Assembly (NCBI RefSeq): GCF_002850745.1
Contig: NZ_KZ559477.1
Location: 1 to 64,000, forward strand
Origin: Nonomuraea indica
GTDB lineage: Bacteria; Actinomycetota; Actinomycetes; Streptosporangiales; Streptosporangiaceae
Direction: 5' to 3'
DNA: 64,000 bases
The notes below the pieces were generated by a model that did no database searches, was not told the DNA's origin, and saw only the letters and a list, made by a program, of their open reading frames with translations. The position numbers and the translations under genes were made by a program. Numbering within the stretch: position 1 is the stretch's first letter; every line of letters begins with the position of its first letter. This document shows positions 8,416-17,020 of this stretch, one piece after another.

Positions 8416-9822
8416 TCAGGCGCGGGCCTCCTCGGGCGCGAGGACGTTCGACCTGATCGTGAGGAACGTGATCAGCGCGGAGACCAGCATCATCACGGCG
8501 CTGACCAGCATCGCGGCCCGGAATCCGGCGTCGAACACCGCGGGCCGCTCGAAGGCGTCGCCGACCAGCCCCACCAGCGGCGGCACGGCCGCCACCGCGA
8601 GCAGGCTGCCGGTGCGGGCCACCGCGTTGTTCACGCCGCTGGCCGTGCCCGCATAGCGCTCCTCGGCGCTGGCCAGCACGGTCGCCGTGAGCGGCGCCAC
8701 CGCCGCCGACAGGCCGAGGCCGAACACGGTCACCGCGGGCAGCACCTGCAGCACGTACGACGATCCGGGCCCGATCGTGGCCATCCAGACGAACCCGAGC
8801 CCGGCGACCACGATGCCCCCCGTCATCGGCAGGCGCGGCCCGTGCCGCTTGGCGATCTCGCCGGCCCTGGGCGACAGCAGCATCATGAGGATGGTGACCG
8901 GCAGCAGGGCCAGGCCCGCCGCCACCGGCGAGAAGCCCGACACCACCTGCAACTGGATGACCAGCAGGAAGAACACCACGCCCATCGCCGCGTACATGAT
9001 CAGCGTGACCACGTTCACCGCCGTGAACACCCGGTCGCGGAAGATCCCGACCGGCACCAGCGCGGCGGGCGAGCGCCGCCGCTCCACCACGACGAACGCC
9101 ACGCCCAGCAGCACGCCCACGACCAGCGGCACCGGAGCGCCCCGCTCGATCAGCCCGTAGGTGATCCCGGCCAGCGCGAGCGCGGCCAGCGCCGAACCGA
9201 GCGCGTCGAAGCGGCCCGCTGCCTGCTCGTCGCGGCTCTCCGGCACGTGACGCAGCGTGACCAGCACGACGAGCAGCGCGAACGGCAGGTTGATCAGGAA
9301 CACCCACCGCCAGCCCGCCGTCTGCACCAGCCAGCCCCCCAGCAGCGGCCCGATCGCGCCGGCCACGCCGCCGAGCCCCGACCAGGCGCCGACGGCGCGC
9401 GGCCGGTCGGCCCGGACGAACGACGCCTGGATGATGGCCAGCGATCCCGGCGTGAGCAGCGCTCCGCCGACGCCCTGCAGCGCGCGGGCGGCGACGAGGA
9501 ACTCGATGTTCGGCGCCAGCCCGCACAGCGCCGAGGCGAGGGCGAACCAGACGGTGCCCAGGAGGAAGATCCGGCGCCGGCCGAACCGGTCGCCGAGCGA
9601 GCCGCCGAGCAGGATGAGCCCGGCCAGGGCGAGGGTGTAGGAGTTGACCGTCCACTGCAGGCCGGCCATGCTCGCGTCCAGCTCGTCGCCGAGGAACGGC
9701 AGGGCCACGTTGACCACGGTGCTGTCGAGCATGGCCAGGCCGGAACCGAGCACGGTGGCCGTCAGGATCCATCGCCCTCGGCCGGAGGCGAACATCACGT
9801 GCCCGTTGTCCATGGCCCCCAT
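8416..9822 (-). CDS. MFS transporter, DHA2 (EmrB/QacA-type) drug exporter
   Basis: 468 residues. Motif A is GGSLGDRFGRRRIFLLG, and the family signature after TM1 is AMLDSTVVNVALP, typical of 14-helix DHA2 proton-driven multidrug exporters. Hydrophobic segments recur along the whole length. An alternative start lies three codons downstream (9813). The gene follows the TetR gene by 57 bp on the same strand, an arrangement usual for a repressor and the exporter it controls. The substrate is unknown. Confidence 0.88.
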   Translation of the reverse strand: MGAMDNGHVMFASGRGRWILTATVLGSGLAMLDSTVVNVALPFLGDELDASMAGLQWTVNSYTLALAGLILLGGSLGDRFGRRRIFLLGTVWFALASALCGLAPNIEFLVAARALQGVGGALLTPGSLAIIQASFVRADRPRAVGAWSGLGGVAGAIGPLLGGWLVQTAGWRWVFLINLPFALLVVLVTLRHVPESRDEQAAGRFDALGSALAALALAGITYGLIERGAPVPLVVGVLLGVAFVVVERRRSPAALVPVGIFRDRVFTAVNVVTLIMYAAMGVVFFLLVIQLQVVSGFSPVAAGLALLPVTILMMLLSPRAGEIAKRHGPRLPMTGGIVVAGLGFVWMATIGPGSSYVLQVLPAVTVFGLGLSAAVAPLTATVLASAEERYAGTASGVNNAVARTGSLLAVAAVPPLVGLVGDAFERPAVFDAGFRAAMLVSAVMMLVSALITFLTIRSNVLAPEEARA

Positions 9823-9879
9823 CCTGTCATCGGCCCCGCCGGCCGCGGATCTTGCCCCCCGCCACGGGAGCCGGAGGAG

Positions 9880-10479
9880 TCAGGCGTGGCCGCCGAGCGC
9901 CCTGAGCACGAACCCCGACACCAGCTCCCCGGCCGTCTCCACGCTGACCTGGCCGCTGATCAGGGGCACCCGCTCGGCGCCGATCACGGCGAGGACCATG
10001 CGCGCGGTGGCGTCCACGTCGGGCACCTGGAAGTCGCCGCGGGCGCTGCCGGCCTCCAGGATCTCCACCAGGATGCGCTGCATCGGCGCGACATGCTCGG
10101 CCAGCCGCTGGTAGGCGTCGGGCCCGAGCGCCGCGCTGAGGTCGGCCGGACCGGGGTGCGGGTGCGCCACCAGGCCGGCGAGCTGCAGGCGGACGAACAC
10201 CCGCAGCCGGTCGGCGGGCGAGGCGCCCTCGGGCAGCTCCCGCTCGTAGCTGTCGATGAAGTAGCGGGTGACCTGCTCGGTGAAGGCGAGCAGCAGCGCG
10301 GCCTTGTCGGGGTAGTAGTTGTAGAGGGCGGTGCGGGTGATGCCCGCCTCCCCGGCCACGTCGGTCATGGAGATGGCGTCGATGCCCTGCTCCCGCGACA
10401 GGCGCGACACGGCCCCGAGGATGCGATCACGCGTCTGGGCACGATGCTCGCCGATGGTGGCGGCGGAGATGCGGGGCAT
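9880..10479 (-). CDS. TetR-family transcriptional regulator
   Basis: 199 residues. The start was set at MPRISAATIGEHRAQTRDRIL, because a longer frame upstream only adds Arg/Pro-rich sequence. The N-terminal helix-turn-helix is clear (DAISMTDVAGEAGITRTALYNYYPDKAALL, about residues 32-61). The remainder is an alpha-helical ligand-binding domain. It is the first gene of a probable two-gene unit with the MFS exporter. Its upstream DNA carries CCATAAGGC (minus strand, ending at 10482), which matches an arm of the large palindrome at 11618-11643. Confidence 0.88.
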   Translation of the reverse strand: MPRISAATIGEHRAQTRDRILGAVSRLSREQGIDAISMTDVAGEAGITRTALYNYYPDKAALLLAFTEQVTRYFIDSYERELPEGASPADRLRVFVRLQLAGLVAHPHPGPADLSAALGPDAYQRLAEHVAPMQRILVEILEAGSARGDFQVPDVDATARMVLAVIGAERVPLISGQVSVETAGELVSGFVLRALGGHA

Positions 10480-10666
10480 ACGCCTTATGGTAGGCCGGGC
10501 GGCGGCCCGCCACTGCGGCCTGCGGCCCAGGACGCACCGCCACCCGGCCGGGCCGGCCCCGGACCAGGGCCCCACGGCCCTCCCGCGAGATGCGGGAGGC
10601 TCGGTGCGCCCGCCGCCGGCCGCGTGCTTTTCTGTGGATGTGGTGGTGCCGGAGAAACGGGGTGGC

Positions 10667-11572
10667 GTGCCGAGTCTCGACTTGTTGCTGACGTTCCTGG
10701 AGGTCTACCGGGCCGGGTCCCTGTCGGCGGCCGCGCAACGCCTCGGGGTGACGCAGCCCGCCGTCACCGGACAGCTCGCCCGCCTGGAGGAGCAGGTCGG
10801 GGAGCCGTTGTTCGTACGGACGCGCAGGGGCGTGACGCCGACCCAGCGGGCGGCCGTGCTCGCCTCGCGGGTCGGTACGCACGTGGACGGGCTGCGGGGG
10901 GCGCTGGACCCGGCGGACACCGAACCGGTCCTCGGCGGGACGGTGCGGATCGGCGGCGCGGCGGAGTTCATGACCCTGCTGGTCATCCCGGTGCTGGCCG
11001 GCCTCGCCCGGCGGGGAGTGCGCGTGCACACCACGCTCGGGCTGGCCGACGACCTGCTGTCCGAGCTGGCCGCCGACCGCCTGGACCTGGTGGTGTCGGC
11101 GGTCCGGCCGAAGCGGCAGGCGGTACTGGCGGAGCCGCTGGTGGACGAGGAGTTCGTGCTGGTCGCGTGTCCCGCGCTGGCCCACACCATCGACGCCGAG
11201 CGGCTGCGCACGGAGCCGGTGGCGGCGCTGGCGCACCTGCCGCTGGTCGCCTACGCCGAGGAACTGCCCATCCTGCGCCGCTACTGGCGCAGCGAGTTCG
11301 GGCGGCGCCCGCCGAATCCGGTCGCGATGATCGTCCCCGATCTCCGGGGCGTCCTGGCGGCGGTGGTCGCCGGGGCCGGGATCTCGGTCCTGCCGCGCTA
11401 CATCGCCGCGCCGGCGCTGCACGCGGGGGAGGTGGTGCGGTTGCACGATCCGCAGGCGGCGCCGCTGAACACCCTCTACCTGGCCGTCCGGCGCGGCAGC
11501 GCGGCGAACCCGGCCGTCGCCGTGCTGCGCGACCGGCTCCGACAGGCCGCCCGCCAATGGGACGAGCTGTGA
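10667..11572 (+). CDS. LysR-family transcriptional regulator
   Basis: 301 residues from a GTG start that places the winged helix-turn-helix at the very N-terminus (LLLTFLEVYRAGSLSAAAQR, then TQPAVTGQLARLEEQVGEPLF). In-frame upstream starts would only add a non-conserved leader. The C-terminal effector-binding domain (periplasmic-binding-protein type 2) starts near LGGTVRIGGAAEFMTLL. The effector is unknown. It is divergent from the TetR/MFS pair and lies upstream of the DJ-1 gene on the same strand. Confidence 0.88.
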   Translation: MPSLDLLLTFLEVYRAGSLSAAAQRLGVTQPAVTGQLARLEEQVGEPLFVRTRRGVTPTQRAAVLASRVGTHVDGLRGALDPADTEPVLGGTVRIGGAAEFMTLLVIPVLAGLARRGVRVHTTLGLADDLLSELAADRLDLVVSAVRPKRQAVLAEPLVDEEFVLVACPALAHTIDAERLRTEPVAALAHLPLVAYAEELPILRRYWRSEFGRRPPNPVAMIVPDLRGVLAAVVAGAGISVLPRYIAAPALHAGEVVRLHDPQAAPLNTLYLAVRRGSAANPAVAVLRDRLRQAARQWDEL

Positions 11573-11617
11573 GAGCTGTGACCACTCGACGGTCCCATTC
11601 CGACCGGGCTCCCGCGC

Positions 11618-11643
11618 CCAGCCATAAGGCATCTTATGGCTGG
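11618..11643. promoter_or_regulatory. perfect 11-bp inverted repeat, putative operator
   Basis: Arms CCAGCCATAAG (11618-11628) and CTTATGGCTGG (11633-11643) flank GCAT. It is AT-rich compared with its surroundings and has no T-run, so it reads as a protein-binding site rather than a terminator. It lies 120 bp upstream of the DJ-1/PfpI start and 46 bp after the lysR stop. Confidence 0.6.
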
Positions 11644-11763
11644 TGAGATGTTCCTGGATTCCTTCTGATGGATGCTGGTGTTGTTCCGGACATCGCGGGC
11701 ACGGGCTCGCGGCGTCCGCGGCGCTCGGCGTCGCGGACCCCACTACACGAGAAGCAGGCACTC

Positions 11764-12468
11764 ATGTCGAAGATCCTGATGGTCGTCTCGGGCGCGGACA
11801 GCCTGACGCTGGCCGACGGCACCACCCACCCCACCGGCTTCTGGGCGGAGGAGGTCGCCGCGTCCCACGAGGTGCTCGCCGCCTCCGGGGCGGAGGTGAC
11901 GATCGCGACGCCGGGCGCCGTCCGGCCGACCGTCGACGCGCTCAGCCTCGACGAGCGCGGCGGTGTCCCGCCGGGCGAGGCGCAGCGGTTCCGCGCCTAC
12001 CTCGACGGCATCGCCAACCGGCTCGGCCACCCGCTCTCCCTCGCCGAGGCCCGGGCGGACGACTACGACGCGATCTACATCCCCGGCGGGCACGCCCCCA
12101 TGGCCGACCTCGCCCAGGACGCCGACCTCGGCCGGCTGCTCAACGAGGCCGACGCCCGGGGCAAGGTCGTCGCGGCGCTGTGCCACGGCGTCGCCGCCCT
12201 GCTCAGCGCCACCAGGGACGACGGCGCCTTCACCTTCGCCGGCCGCGTCCTGACCTCCTTCACCGACGAGGAGGAGCGCCAGGGCGGGCTGGGCGACAGC
12301 ACGCCGTTCTTCGTGGAGAGCCGGCTGCGCGAACGCGGAGCGGTGGTCCGCGCCGGCGCCGCGTGGAGCGACACCGTCGTCGAGGACGGCAACCTGATCA
12401 CCGGCCAGAACCCGCAGTCCAGCACCTCCACCGCCGAGGCCGTCCTCAAGGCGCTGACCGCCCGCTGA
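11764..12468 (+). CDS. DJ-1/PfpI-superfamily protein (Hsp31-like class I glutamine amidotransferase fold)
   Basis: 234 residues. The nucleophile elbow is VVAALCHGVAAL with Cys140-His141, and YIPGGHAPM precedes it. TGFWAEEVAAS near residue 25 supplies the conserved acidic residue of the Hsp31/YhbO type. Members act as chaperones, glyoxalase III or deglycases in stress protection, mostly in the cytoplasm. The putative operator at 11618-11643 suggests repressor control, possibly by a neighbouring regulator. The gene converges on the heme oxygenase gene. Confidence 0.85.
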   Translation: MSKILMVVSGADSLTLADGTTHPTGFWAEEVAASHEVLAASGAEVTIATPGAVRPTVDALSLDERGGVPPGEAQRFRAYLDGIANRLGHPLSLAEARADDYDAIYIPGGHAPMADLAQDADLGRLLNEADARGKVVAALCHGVAALLSATRDDGAFTFAGRVLTSFTDEEERQGGLGDSTPFFVESRLRERGAVVRAGAAWSDTVVEDGNLITGQNPQSSTSTAEAVLKALTAR

Positions 12469-12530
12469 GCCACGTAGCGGTCGCCGGCCGGCGCGGTCGT
12501 GGGCCGGGCGGTCGTCGGCCGGGGCGCGGC

Positions 12531-12564
12531 GCTGCCGGCCGGGTTCGACCGGCCGGCCCGGCAG
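12531..12564. terminator. GC-rich hairpin between convergent genes
   Basis: Arms CCGGCCGG at 12535-12542 and 12549-12556 around GTTCGA, with an outer GCTGCC/GGCAGC continuation. It lies between the DJ-1 stop and the heme oxygenase stop. No U-tract is seen. Confidence 0.45.
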
Positions 12565-12576
12565 CCGGGCATGCGG

Positions 12577-13221
12577 CTAGGCGGCCGTCTTCACCACGTG
12601 CAGCAGCTCGGTCAGCACCTCGGTGTTGAGCTGGTACGCCAACTTGACCTCGCGGATGATCCGCTGCTGCTCGCGCTCGTCCAGGGACAGCGCGTCGAGC
12701 CGGGCCCGGTACTCGTTCTTGAACCTCGGCAGGCTGCCCACCTCGTCGAAGACGTAGAAGTCGACGCCGCCGCCCTTCTGGTAGCCGTAGATCTTCTGCA
12801 GCTCCATCCGGATGAACTGCCCGCCCGACAGATCGCCCATGTAGCGGGTGTAGTGGTGGGCGATGTAACCGCCGGGCCAGTCGGCGACCTGGTGGATCCT
12901 CGCCACCAGGGTGCGCGTCGCCTTGGAGGGGGCGATGCGGTCACGCCAGTCCGGCCCGTAGATCGCGGCGAGGTCGCGCTCCAGCGCCCGCTCCCGGTAG
13001 AGCTCCGGGAAGACGAACCGGCCGGCGACGGGGTGCCCGGCCAGCGTCCTGGAGACGCCGTCGAGCGCCACGTAGGCGAAGTAGTGCTGGGCGACCATCT
13101 CGCCGTACTCGGTCGTGGTGAGCCGGCCGCCCATCAGCTCCGTCAGGTAGCTCTCACCCTCGGCCGCTTCGTGGTCGCTCCAGGTGGCGCTCTTCAGGAT
13201 CTCGGAGAACGACGTCAACAC
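12577..13221 (-). CDS. heme oxygenase (biliverdin-producing, HmuO type)
   Basis: 214 residues, the usual size. The proximal heme-ligand region is near the N-terminus (ATWSDHEAAEGESY, His17), and the distal helix signature YTRYMGDLSGGQFI is intact. The family opens heme with three O2 and seven electrons to give biliverdin, CO and Fe2+; in actinobacteria it serves iron acquisition from heme. GTG was chosen as start because GGTGGGG precedes it; a TTG directly follows. It stands alone here with no heme uptake genes nearby. Confidence 0.92.
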   Translation of the reverse strand: MLTSFSEILKSATWSDHEAAEGESYLTELMGGRLTTTEYGEMVAQHYFAYVALDGVSRTLAGHPVAGRFVFPELYRERALERDLAAIYGPDWRDRIAPSKATRTLVARIHQVADWPGGYIAHHYTRYMGDLSGGQFIRMELQKIYGYQKGGGVDFYVFDEVGSLPRFKNEYRARLDALSLDEREQQRIIREVKLAYQLNTEVLTELLHVVKTAA

Positions 13222-13521
13222 TTCACCCCACCGTGTACGAATCTTTCACGACGAAGTGTCACAAACCTGGGGCGCCCACGTCAAGTAGGAGACGACACTG
13301 TGTCGTCAAAACGGGCACCCGGCGGAGGCAGATGAGAGGGATTCATGTCATACGTCGGTGGCGCGCTCTTGAGGTTATGTACAGTTCGTCTCCTGCGGGA
13401 CTCACCTGCCCGCTGATCCGGACGCGAACCCGATGCGGTCTCGCGTTCGGCGCGTCATCCGGAACCTACCTCAGGCACATCGAAGAGAAACACATACGTC
13501 GGCGGGACCGAGGCATCCGAC
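13222..13521. other. intergenic region upstream of heme oxygenase
   Basis: No gene seen. The first ~60 bases are relatively AT-rich and presumably hold the heme oxygenase promoter (minus strand). I found no clear DtxR/IdeR-type iron box by eye. Confidence 0.4.
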
Positions 13522-13770
13522 ATGACTCACGACCGATTCCCCATGTTCGACACCCCGAACGAGGCAGGCGGTCCAGCGGTCGCCAACGGCTACCCGGCGT
13601 ATCTGCTGGGTAGCTGCAGCACGGCCCCACCGTCATCGGCGGACGGCGACGTGGCGGTCCGTGACGGGTCGCCCCAGAGAGCGCAGTTCCGCACCGGTGC
13701 GGCAGCCCCCACGGCGAACAGCCGGCCCGCGAATGCGCCACGTTTCCTGCCGCGAGGCCCCCTGCCGTAG
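13522..13770 (+). CDS. small hypothetical ORF, doubtful
   Basis: 82 codons starting MTHDRFPMFDTPNEAGGPAV with a GAGG about 10 bases before the ATG and GC-rich third positions over the first ~50 codons. No family is recognised. The second half becomes low-complexity (Pro/Arg/Ala). It sits in a decayed region next to a GH13 pseudogene and may be a truncated gene rather than a working one. Confidence 0.25.
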   Translation: MTHDRFPMFDTPNEAGGPAVANGYPAYLLGSCSTAPPSSADGDVAVRDGSPQRAQFRTGAAAPTANSRPANAPRFLPRGPLP

Positions 13771-13814
13771 GCGCCGGGACGTGCAGCCGGAACGGGGTCA
13801 CCTGGTCGGACATC

Positions 13815-14231
13815 TCCTACCCTCCGTTCGGGAAGACCGCCGATGCGCCGCGCGCCAGGCGTCGCCTGCGCGCGAACACGGCGGTCGGCGAGGCGGCGCC
13901 ACCTCTCGTGCGGGGCGTGCACGCCGGGCTGGTGGATGTCGTGGCGGTGGTCCTGACGCCGCCACTCCAGCGTCGTCCCCGGCGTCGGCGCGAGCTGGTC
14001 GGACCTGCGGGTTGTCCCGCAGGTCCTCGTCCTTCACCAGGTAGGCGGCGGTGTCGATGCGGAAGCCGTCGAGCCCGCGTGCCGGCCAGCATTCGATCGC
14101 CGCGTGGATCTCGGCGGTGAGAGCGGGGTTGCGCCGGTTGAGGGCGGGCTGTTCGGGGCGGAACAGGTGGAGGTAGTACTGGCCGGTGGCCGGGCGAAGG
14201 TCCACGCGGGGCCGCCGAAGTGGGACAGCCT
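13815..14231 (-). pseudogene. fragment of GH13 alpha-glucosidase (oligo-1,6-glucosidase type)
   Basis: Conserved GH13 pieces occur in three different frames in the right order on the minus strand: HFGGPAWT (near 14210-14230), then GQYYLHLFRPEQPALN and RGLDGFRIDTAAYLVKDEDL (containing the catalytic-site DGFRID; near 14010-14190), then the HDIHQPGVHAPHERWRRL-like piece (near 13890-13950). The N-terminal (~150 residues) and C-terminal parts are missing and at least two frameshifts separate the pieces. The remnant starts abutting the stop of the HAD gene at 14236. Confidence 0.75.
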
Positions 14232-14235
14232 CCCG

Positions 14236-14880
14236 TCACCATGGCCTGGCCTGGGCGCGGTGCAGCAGGTGGGCGAGCTGACCGAGGCCGAGCAGGCACA
14301 GGTCGCCGTCCAGCCCACGCAGCGCCGCGGTCGGCATGCCGGCCGCCCGGCCGGCGGCGAGGCCGGGCTCGGAGTCCTCGACCACCAGGCAACGGGCCGG
14401 GTCAACGCGCAGCCGGGCCGCGGCCAGCAGGTAGCCCTCGGGGTCGGGCTTGCCCGCGCGCACGTCGTCGATGCTGAGCAGCAGCGGCGGGTCGATCGCG
14501 GCGGCGTCCAGCCGCGCCTTGGCCAGCCGGCCGTCGGCGCTGGTGACCACGGCCCACGGCAGCCCGAGCCGGTCCAGCTCGGCGAGCACGTCGTGCGCGC
14601 CGGCCGCGGCGGCGACGTCGGCCAGGTCGTCGTACTGCAGCGCGTGCTGGCGACGGGCCGCCTCCGCGACGCCACGCTCGTCGAGCTCGGGCAGCAGCCG
14701 CCGCACGGTGCGCGCCGCCGGGCTGCCGTGCGCGACGGCCAGCACCGCCGCCTCGTCGACGCCGTACTCCTCCGCCCACGTCCTCCAGGCCCGTTCGACC
14801 GAAGCGTCGGAGTCGACCAGCGTCCCGTCCATGTCGAGGAGCACCGCCTCGACCGCCCCCAGGTCCAGCAGTCGTCGCAC
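14236..14880 (-). CDS. HAD-superfamily phosphatase (beta-phosphoglucomutase/phosphatase-like)
   Basis: 214 residues from GTG, with GGAGGGAGA just upstream. Motif I is VLLDMDGTLVDSD (DxDGT), with a helical cap after it. Motif II is VVTSADG, motif III GKPDPEGY, and motif IV VVEDSEPGLAAG. The family removes phosphate from sugar phosphates or isomerises them; the sugar is not deducible. It is divergent from a ROK regulator gene across 54 bp with an inverted repeat, suggesting that regulator controls it. Sugar metabolism is further hinted by the adjacent GH13 remnant. Confidence 0.87.
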   Translation of the reverse strand: MRRLLDLGAVEAVLLDMDGTLVDSDASVERAWRTWAEEYGVDEAAVLAVAHGSPAARTVRRLLPELDERGVAEAARRQHALQYDDLADVAAAAGAHDVLAELDRLGLPWAVVTSADGRLAKARLDAAAIDPPLLLSIDDVRAGKPDPEGYLLAAARLRVDPARCLVVEDSEPGLAAGRAAGMPTAALRGLDGDLCLLGLGQLAHLLHRAQARPW

Positions 14881-14899
14881 AGGGTCTCCCTCCTATAAA

Positions 14900-14912
14900 C
14901 TCGTGCCACGAG
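14900..14912. promoter_or_regulatory. inverted repeat in divergent promoter (HAD/ROK)
   Basis: CTCGTG-C-CACGAG is a perfect 6-bp inverted repeat in the 54-bp gap between the divergent HAD and ROK genes. It is flanked by AT-rich TATAAA and CATAAA, so it is placed like an operator over overlapping promoters. Confidence 0.5.
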
Positions 14913-14934
14913 CATAAACAACGAGGGGGTGTCC

Positions 14935-16128
14935 ATGGCAAGCCCCGCAGATGGCGGGCGGTCCGTCCGGGCGAGAGACGCCCGCTGGCGCGGCGCGCTG
15001 GCCGTGCTGGAGGAGCTGCGCCGGAGGCCCGGCGCCACCCGCGCCGACGTCGCGCAGCGCCTCGGGCTCACCACCGGGTCGGCCACCGAGATCACCGCGC
15101 GGCTGCGCGAGCTCGCGCTGCTCGCCGAGACCCCGGCCGCCGCGACGGGGCGGGGGCGGCCCACGACCGTGCTGCACCCGCATCCCGACGGCCCGCTCGT
15201 GGTCGCCGTGGACATCCGGCAGGAGGACTGGCGGTGCGCGGTCGCCGCGCTCGACGGCCGGCCGCACGTCGTCGAGGCCCGCGCGCACGCCGACCGCGAG
15301 CCCGCGCAGGTGATCGGCGCGGTCGCGGCGGCGGTGCGGCGCGCGCGGAAGCGCCACGGCGGCCGGGTCCGCGCGGTGTCGGCGGCGGTGGCGGCCACGG
15401 TGCGTGACGGGCGGGTCGTGCAGTCGGCGGCGCTGGGCTGGGACGCGGTGGACCTCGCCCCGCTGGCGCCGCACCCGGACGTGCCGCTGCTCGTCGGCAA
15501 CGACGCGACCCTGGCCGGCGCCGCCGAAGGCCGGTACGGCGCCGCCGCCGGGGCGGGCACGGCACTGCACGTCACGATCGAGGTCGGCGTGGGCGGCACG
15601 TTGGTCGTGGACGGCCGGCCCGTGGCGGGCGCCTCCGGCGCAGGAGGCGAGTTCGGGCACCTGCCGCTGGGCGATCCGGCGCTGCGCTGTCCGTGCGGCG
15701 CCCTTGGCTGCTGGGATCTCGCCGTGGACGGCCGCGCCGTCGCCCGCCACCTCGGCGAACCGCAGCCCTGCGACCCGCGCAGCTACGCGCAGGCGGCGCT
15801 GGAGCGAGCGGAGCGCGATCCGGCGGTGCGGTCCGCGCTGGGCCACGTCGCCGGCGCGTTCGGCCGCGGCCTGGCAGGACTGATCAACGCCCTCGACCCC
15901 GGTGTCGTCACGCTCGGCGGCTTCGCCGAGCCGCTGCGCGTGGCGGCGGCCGCGGAGTTCGACGCGGCACTGAGGGCCGGGCTGATGCGGTTCCGCCGCC
16001 CGGATCCGCCGCCCGTGCTCGCGGCCGTGCTCGGCGGGGACGGCGCGCTGCACGGCGCGGCGGCGGTGGCGCTCGACCATGTTCTCACCGAGGAGGGCCT
16101 GGGCGCCTGGGCCGCCGGTCGCCCGTAA
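14935..16128 (+). CDS. ROK-family transcriptional regulator
   Basis: 397 residues. An N-terminal winged helix-turn-helix (ALAVLEELRRRPGATRADVAQRLGLTTGSATEITARL) is followed by a ROK sugar-kinase-like domain. The zinc motif CPCGALGCWDL is present, with Asp where the family usually has Glu. A GTG two codons upstream is an alternative start, but the GAGGGGG site fits the ATG. Whether the sugar-kinase activity is retained is unclear; such proteins usually act as sugar-responsive repressors. The probable target is the divergent HAD gene and itself. Confidence 0.87.
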   Translation: MASPADGGRSVRARDARWRGALAVLEELRRRPGATRADVAQRLGLTTGSATEITARLRELALLAETPAAATGRGRPTTVLHPHPDGPLVVAVDIRQEDWRCAVAALDGRPHVVEARAHADREPAQVIGAVAAAVRRARKRHGGRVRAVSAAVAATVRDGRVVQSAALGWDAVDLAPLAPHPDVPLLVGNDATLAGAAEGRYGAAAGAGTALHVTIEVGVGGTLVVDGRPVAGASGAGGEFGHLPLGDPALRCPCGALGCWDLAVDGRAVARHLGEPQPCDPRSYAQAALERAERDPAVRSALGHVAGAFGRGLAGLINALDPGVVTLGGFAEPLRVAAAAEFDAALRAGLMRFRRPDPPPVLAAVLGGDGALHGAAAVALDHVLTEEGLGAWAAGRP

Positions 16129-16274
16129 GGTGCTCCGCCCGATGCCCCACCTGGTTCCCGGGAGGACCGGGCCACCTCGCCGATGGAGTTGTGGAACATG
16201 GCGGTGACGCCCGCCCGCTGGGGCCGGTGTGAGGGTCGCGCCGGTCTGCGTGGGTATGGCCGTGCGGCGTCGGG

Positions 16275-16931
16275 TCACTCGCCTGGGCGCACCAGGCCGG
16301 TCTCGTAGGCGTACACGATCGCCTGGGCCCTGTCGCGCAGGCCGAGCTTCATCAGCACGCGGCCCACATGTGTCTTGACCGTCTGCTCGGCCACGACCAG
16401 CCGTTCGGCGATCTCCTGGTTGGACAGCGCCTGGGCCACCAGGGTGAGCACCTCCGTCTCACGCTCGGTCAGGTCGGCCAGCCGCCTGGCCGTCGGGGCG
16501 CGCGGCCCGCCCAGCCGCGCGAACTCGTGGATCAGCCGTCTGGTCACGGCCGGGGCGATGAGCGCGTCGCCGGCGGCGACCACCCGCACGGCCTCGGCGA
16601 GCTGCGCGGCCGAGGCGTCCTTGAGCAGGAACCCGCTCGCCCCGGCCCGCAACGCCTCGTAGACGTAGTCGTCGAGGTCGAACGTCGTCAGGATGAGCAC
16701 CTTGGGCCCGCCGCCGCCGGTCAGCAGCCGCCTGGCCGCCTCCAGCCCGTTCATCACCGGCATGCGCACGTCCATGAGCACCACGTCGGGCCGCAGCTCG
16801 GCGGCCCGCCGCACCGCCTCCTCGCCGTCGGCCGCCTCGCCCACCACCTCGATGTCCGGCTGGGCGCCCAGGAACACCCCGAACCCCGTCCGGACCATGC
16901 CCTGATCGTCCGCGATCAGCACCCGGATCAC
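16275..16931 (-). CDS. NarL/LuxR-type response regulator
   Basis: About 218 residues from a GTG (MIRVLIADDQGMVR) preceded by GGGGAG. An in-frame ATG at 17024 overlaps the kinase stop (ATGA) but would add 31 Gly/Pro/Arg-rich residues; both starts remain possible. The receiver domain has the acidic pair ADDQ, the phospho-acceptor Asp in VVLMDVRMPVMNG, Thr in LILTTFD and Lys in FLLKDAS. The C-terminal LuxR helix-turn-helix is LTERETEVLTLVAQALSNQEIAERL. It is partner to the kinase encoded just upstream. Confidence 0.9.
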   Translation of the reverse strand: MIRVLIADDQGMVRTGFGVFLGAQPDIEVVGEAADGEEAVRRAAELRPDVVLMDVRMPVMNGLEAARRLLTGGGGPKVLILTTFDLDDYVYEALRAGASGFLLKDASAAQLAEAVRVVAAGDALIAPAVTRRLIHEFARLGGPRAPTARRLADLTERETEVLTLVAQALSNQEIAERLVVAEQTVKTHVGRVLMKLGLRDRAQAIVYAYETGLVRPGE

Positions 16932-17020
16932 CCCACGACTCCCCTCACCATCCGGCCCTGCCGCCCGCGGCCCACCAGCGTCTCCCGTCGGCATCCCGCC
17001 CCGGGCGGGGTCGCCCCGGC

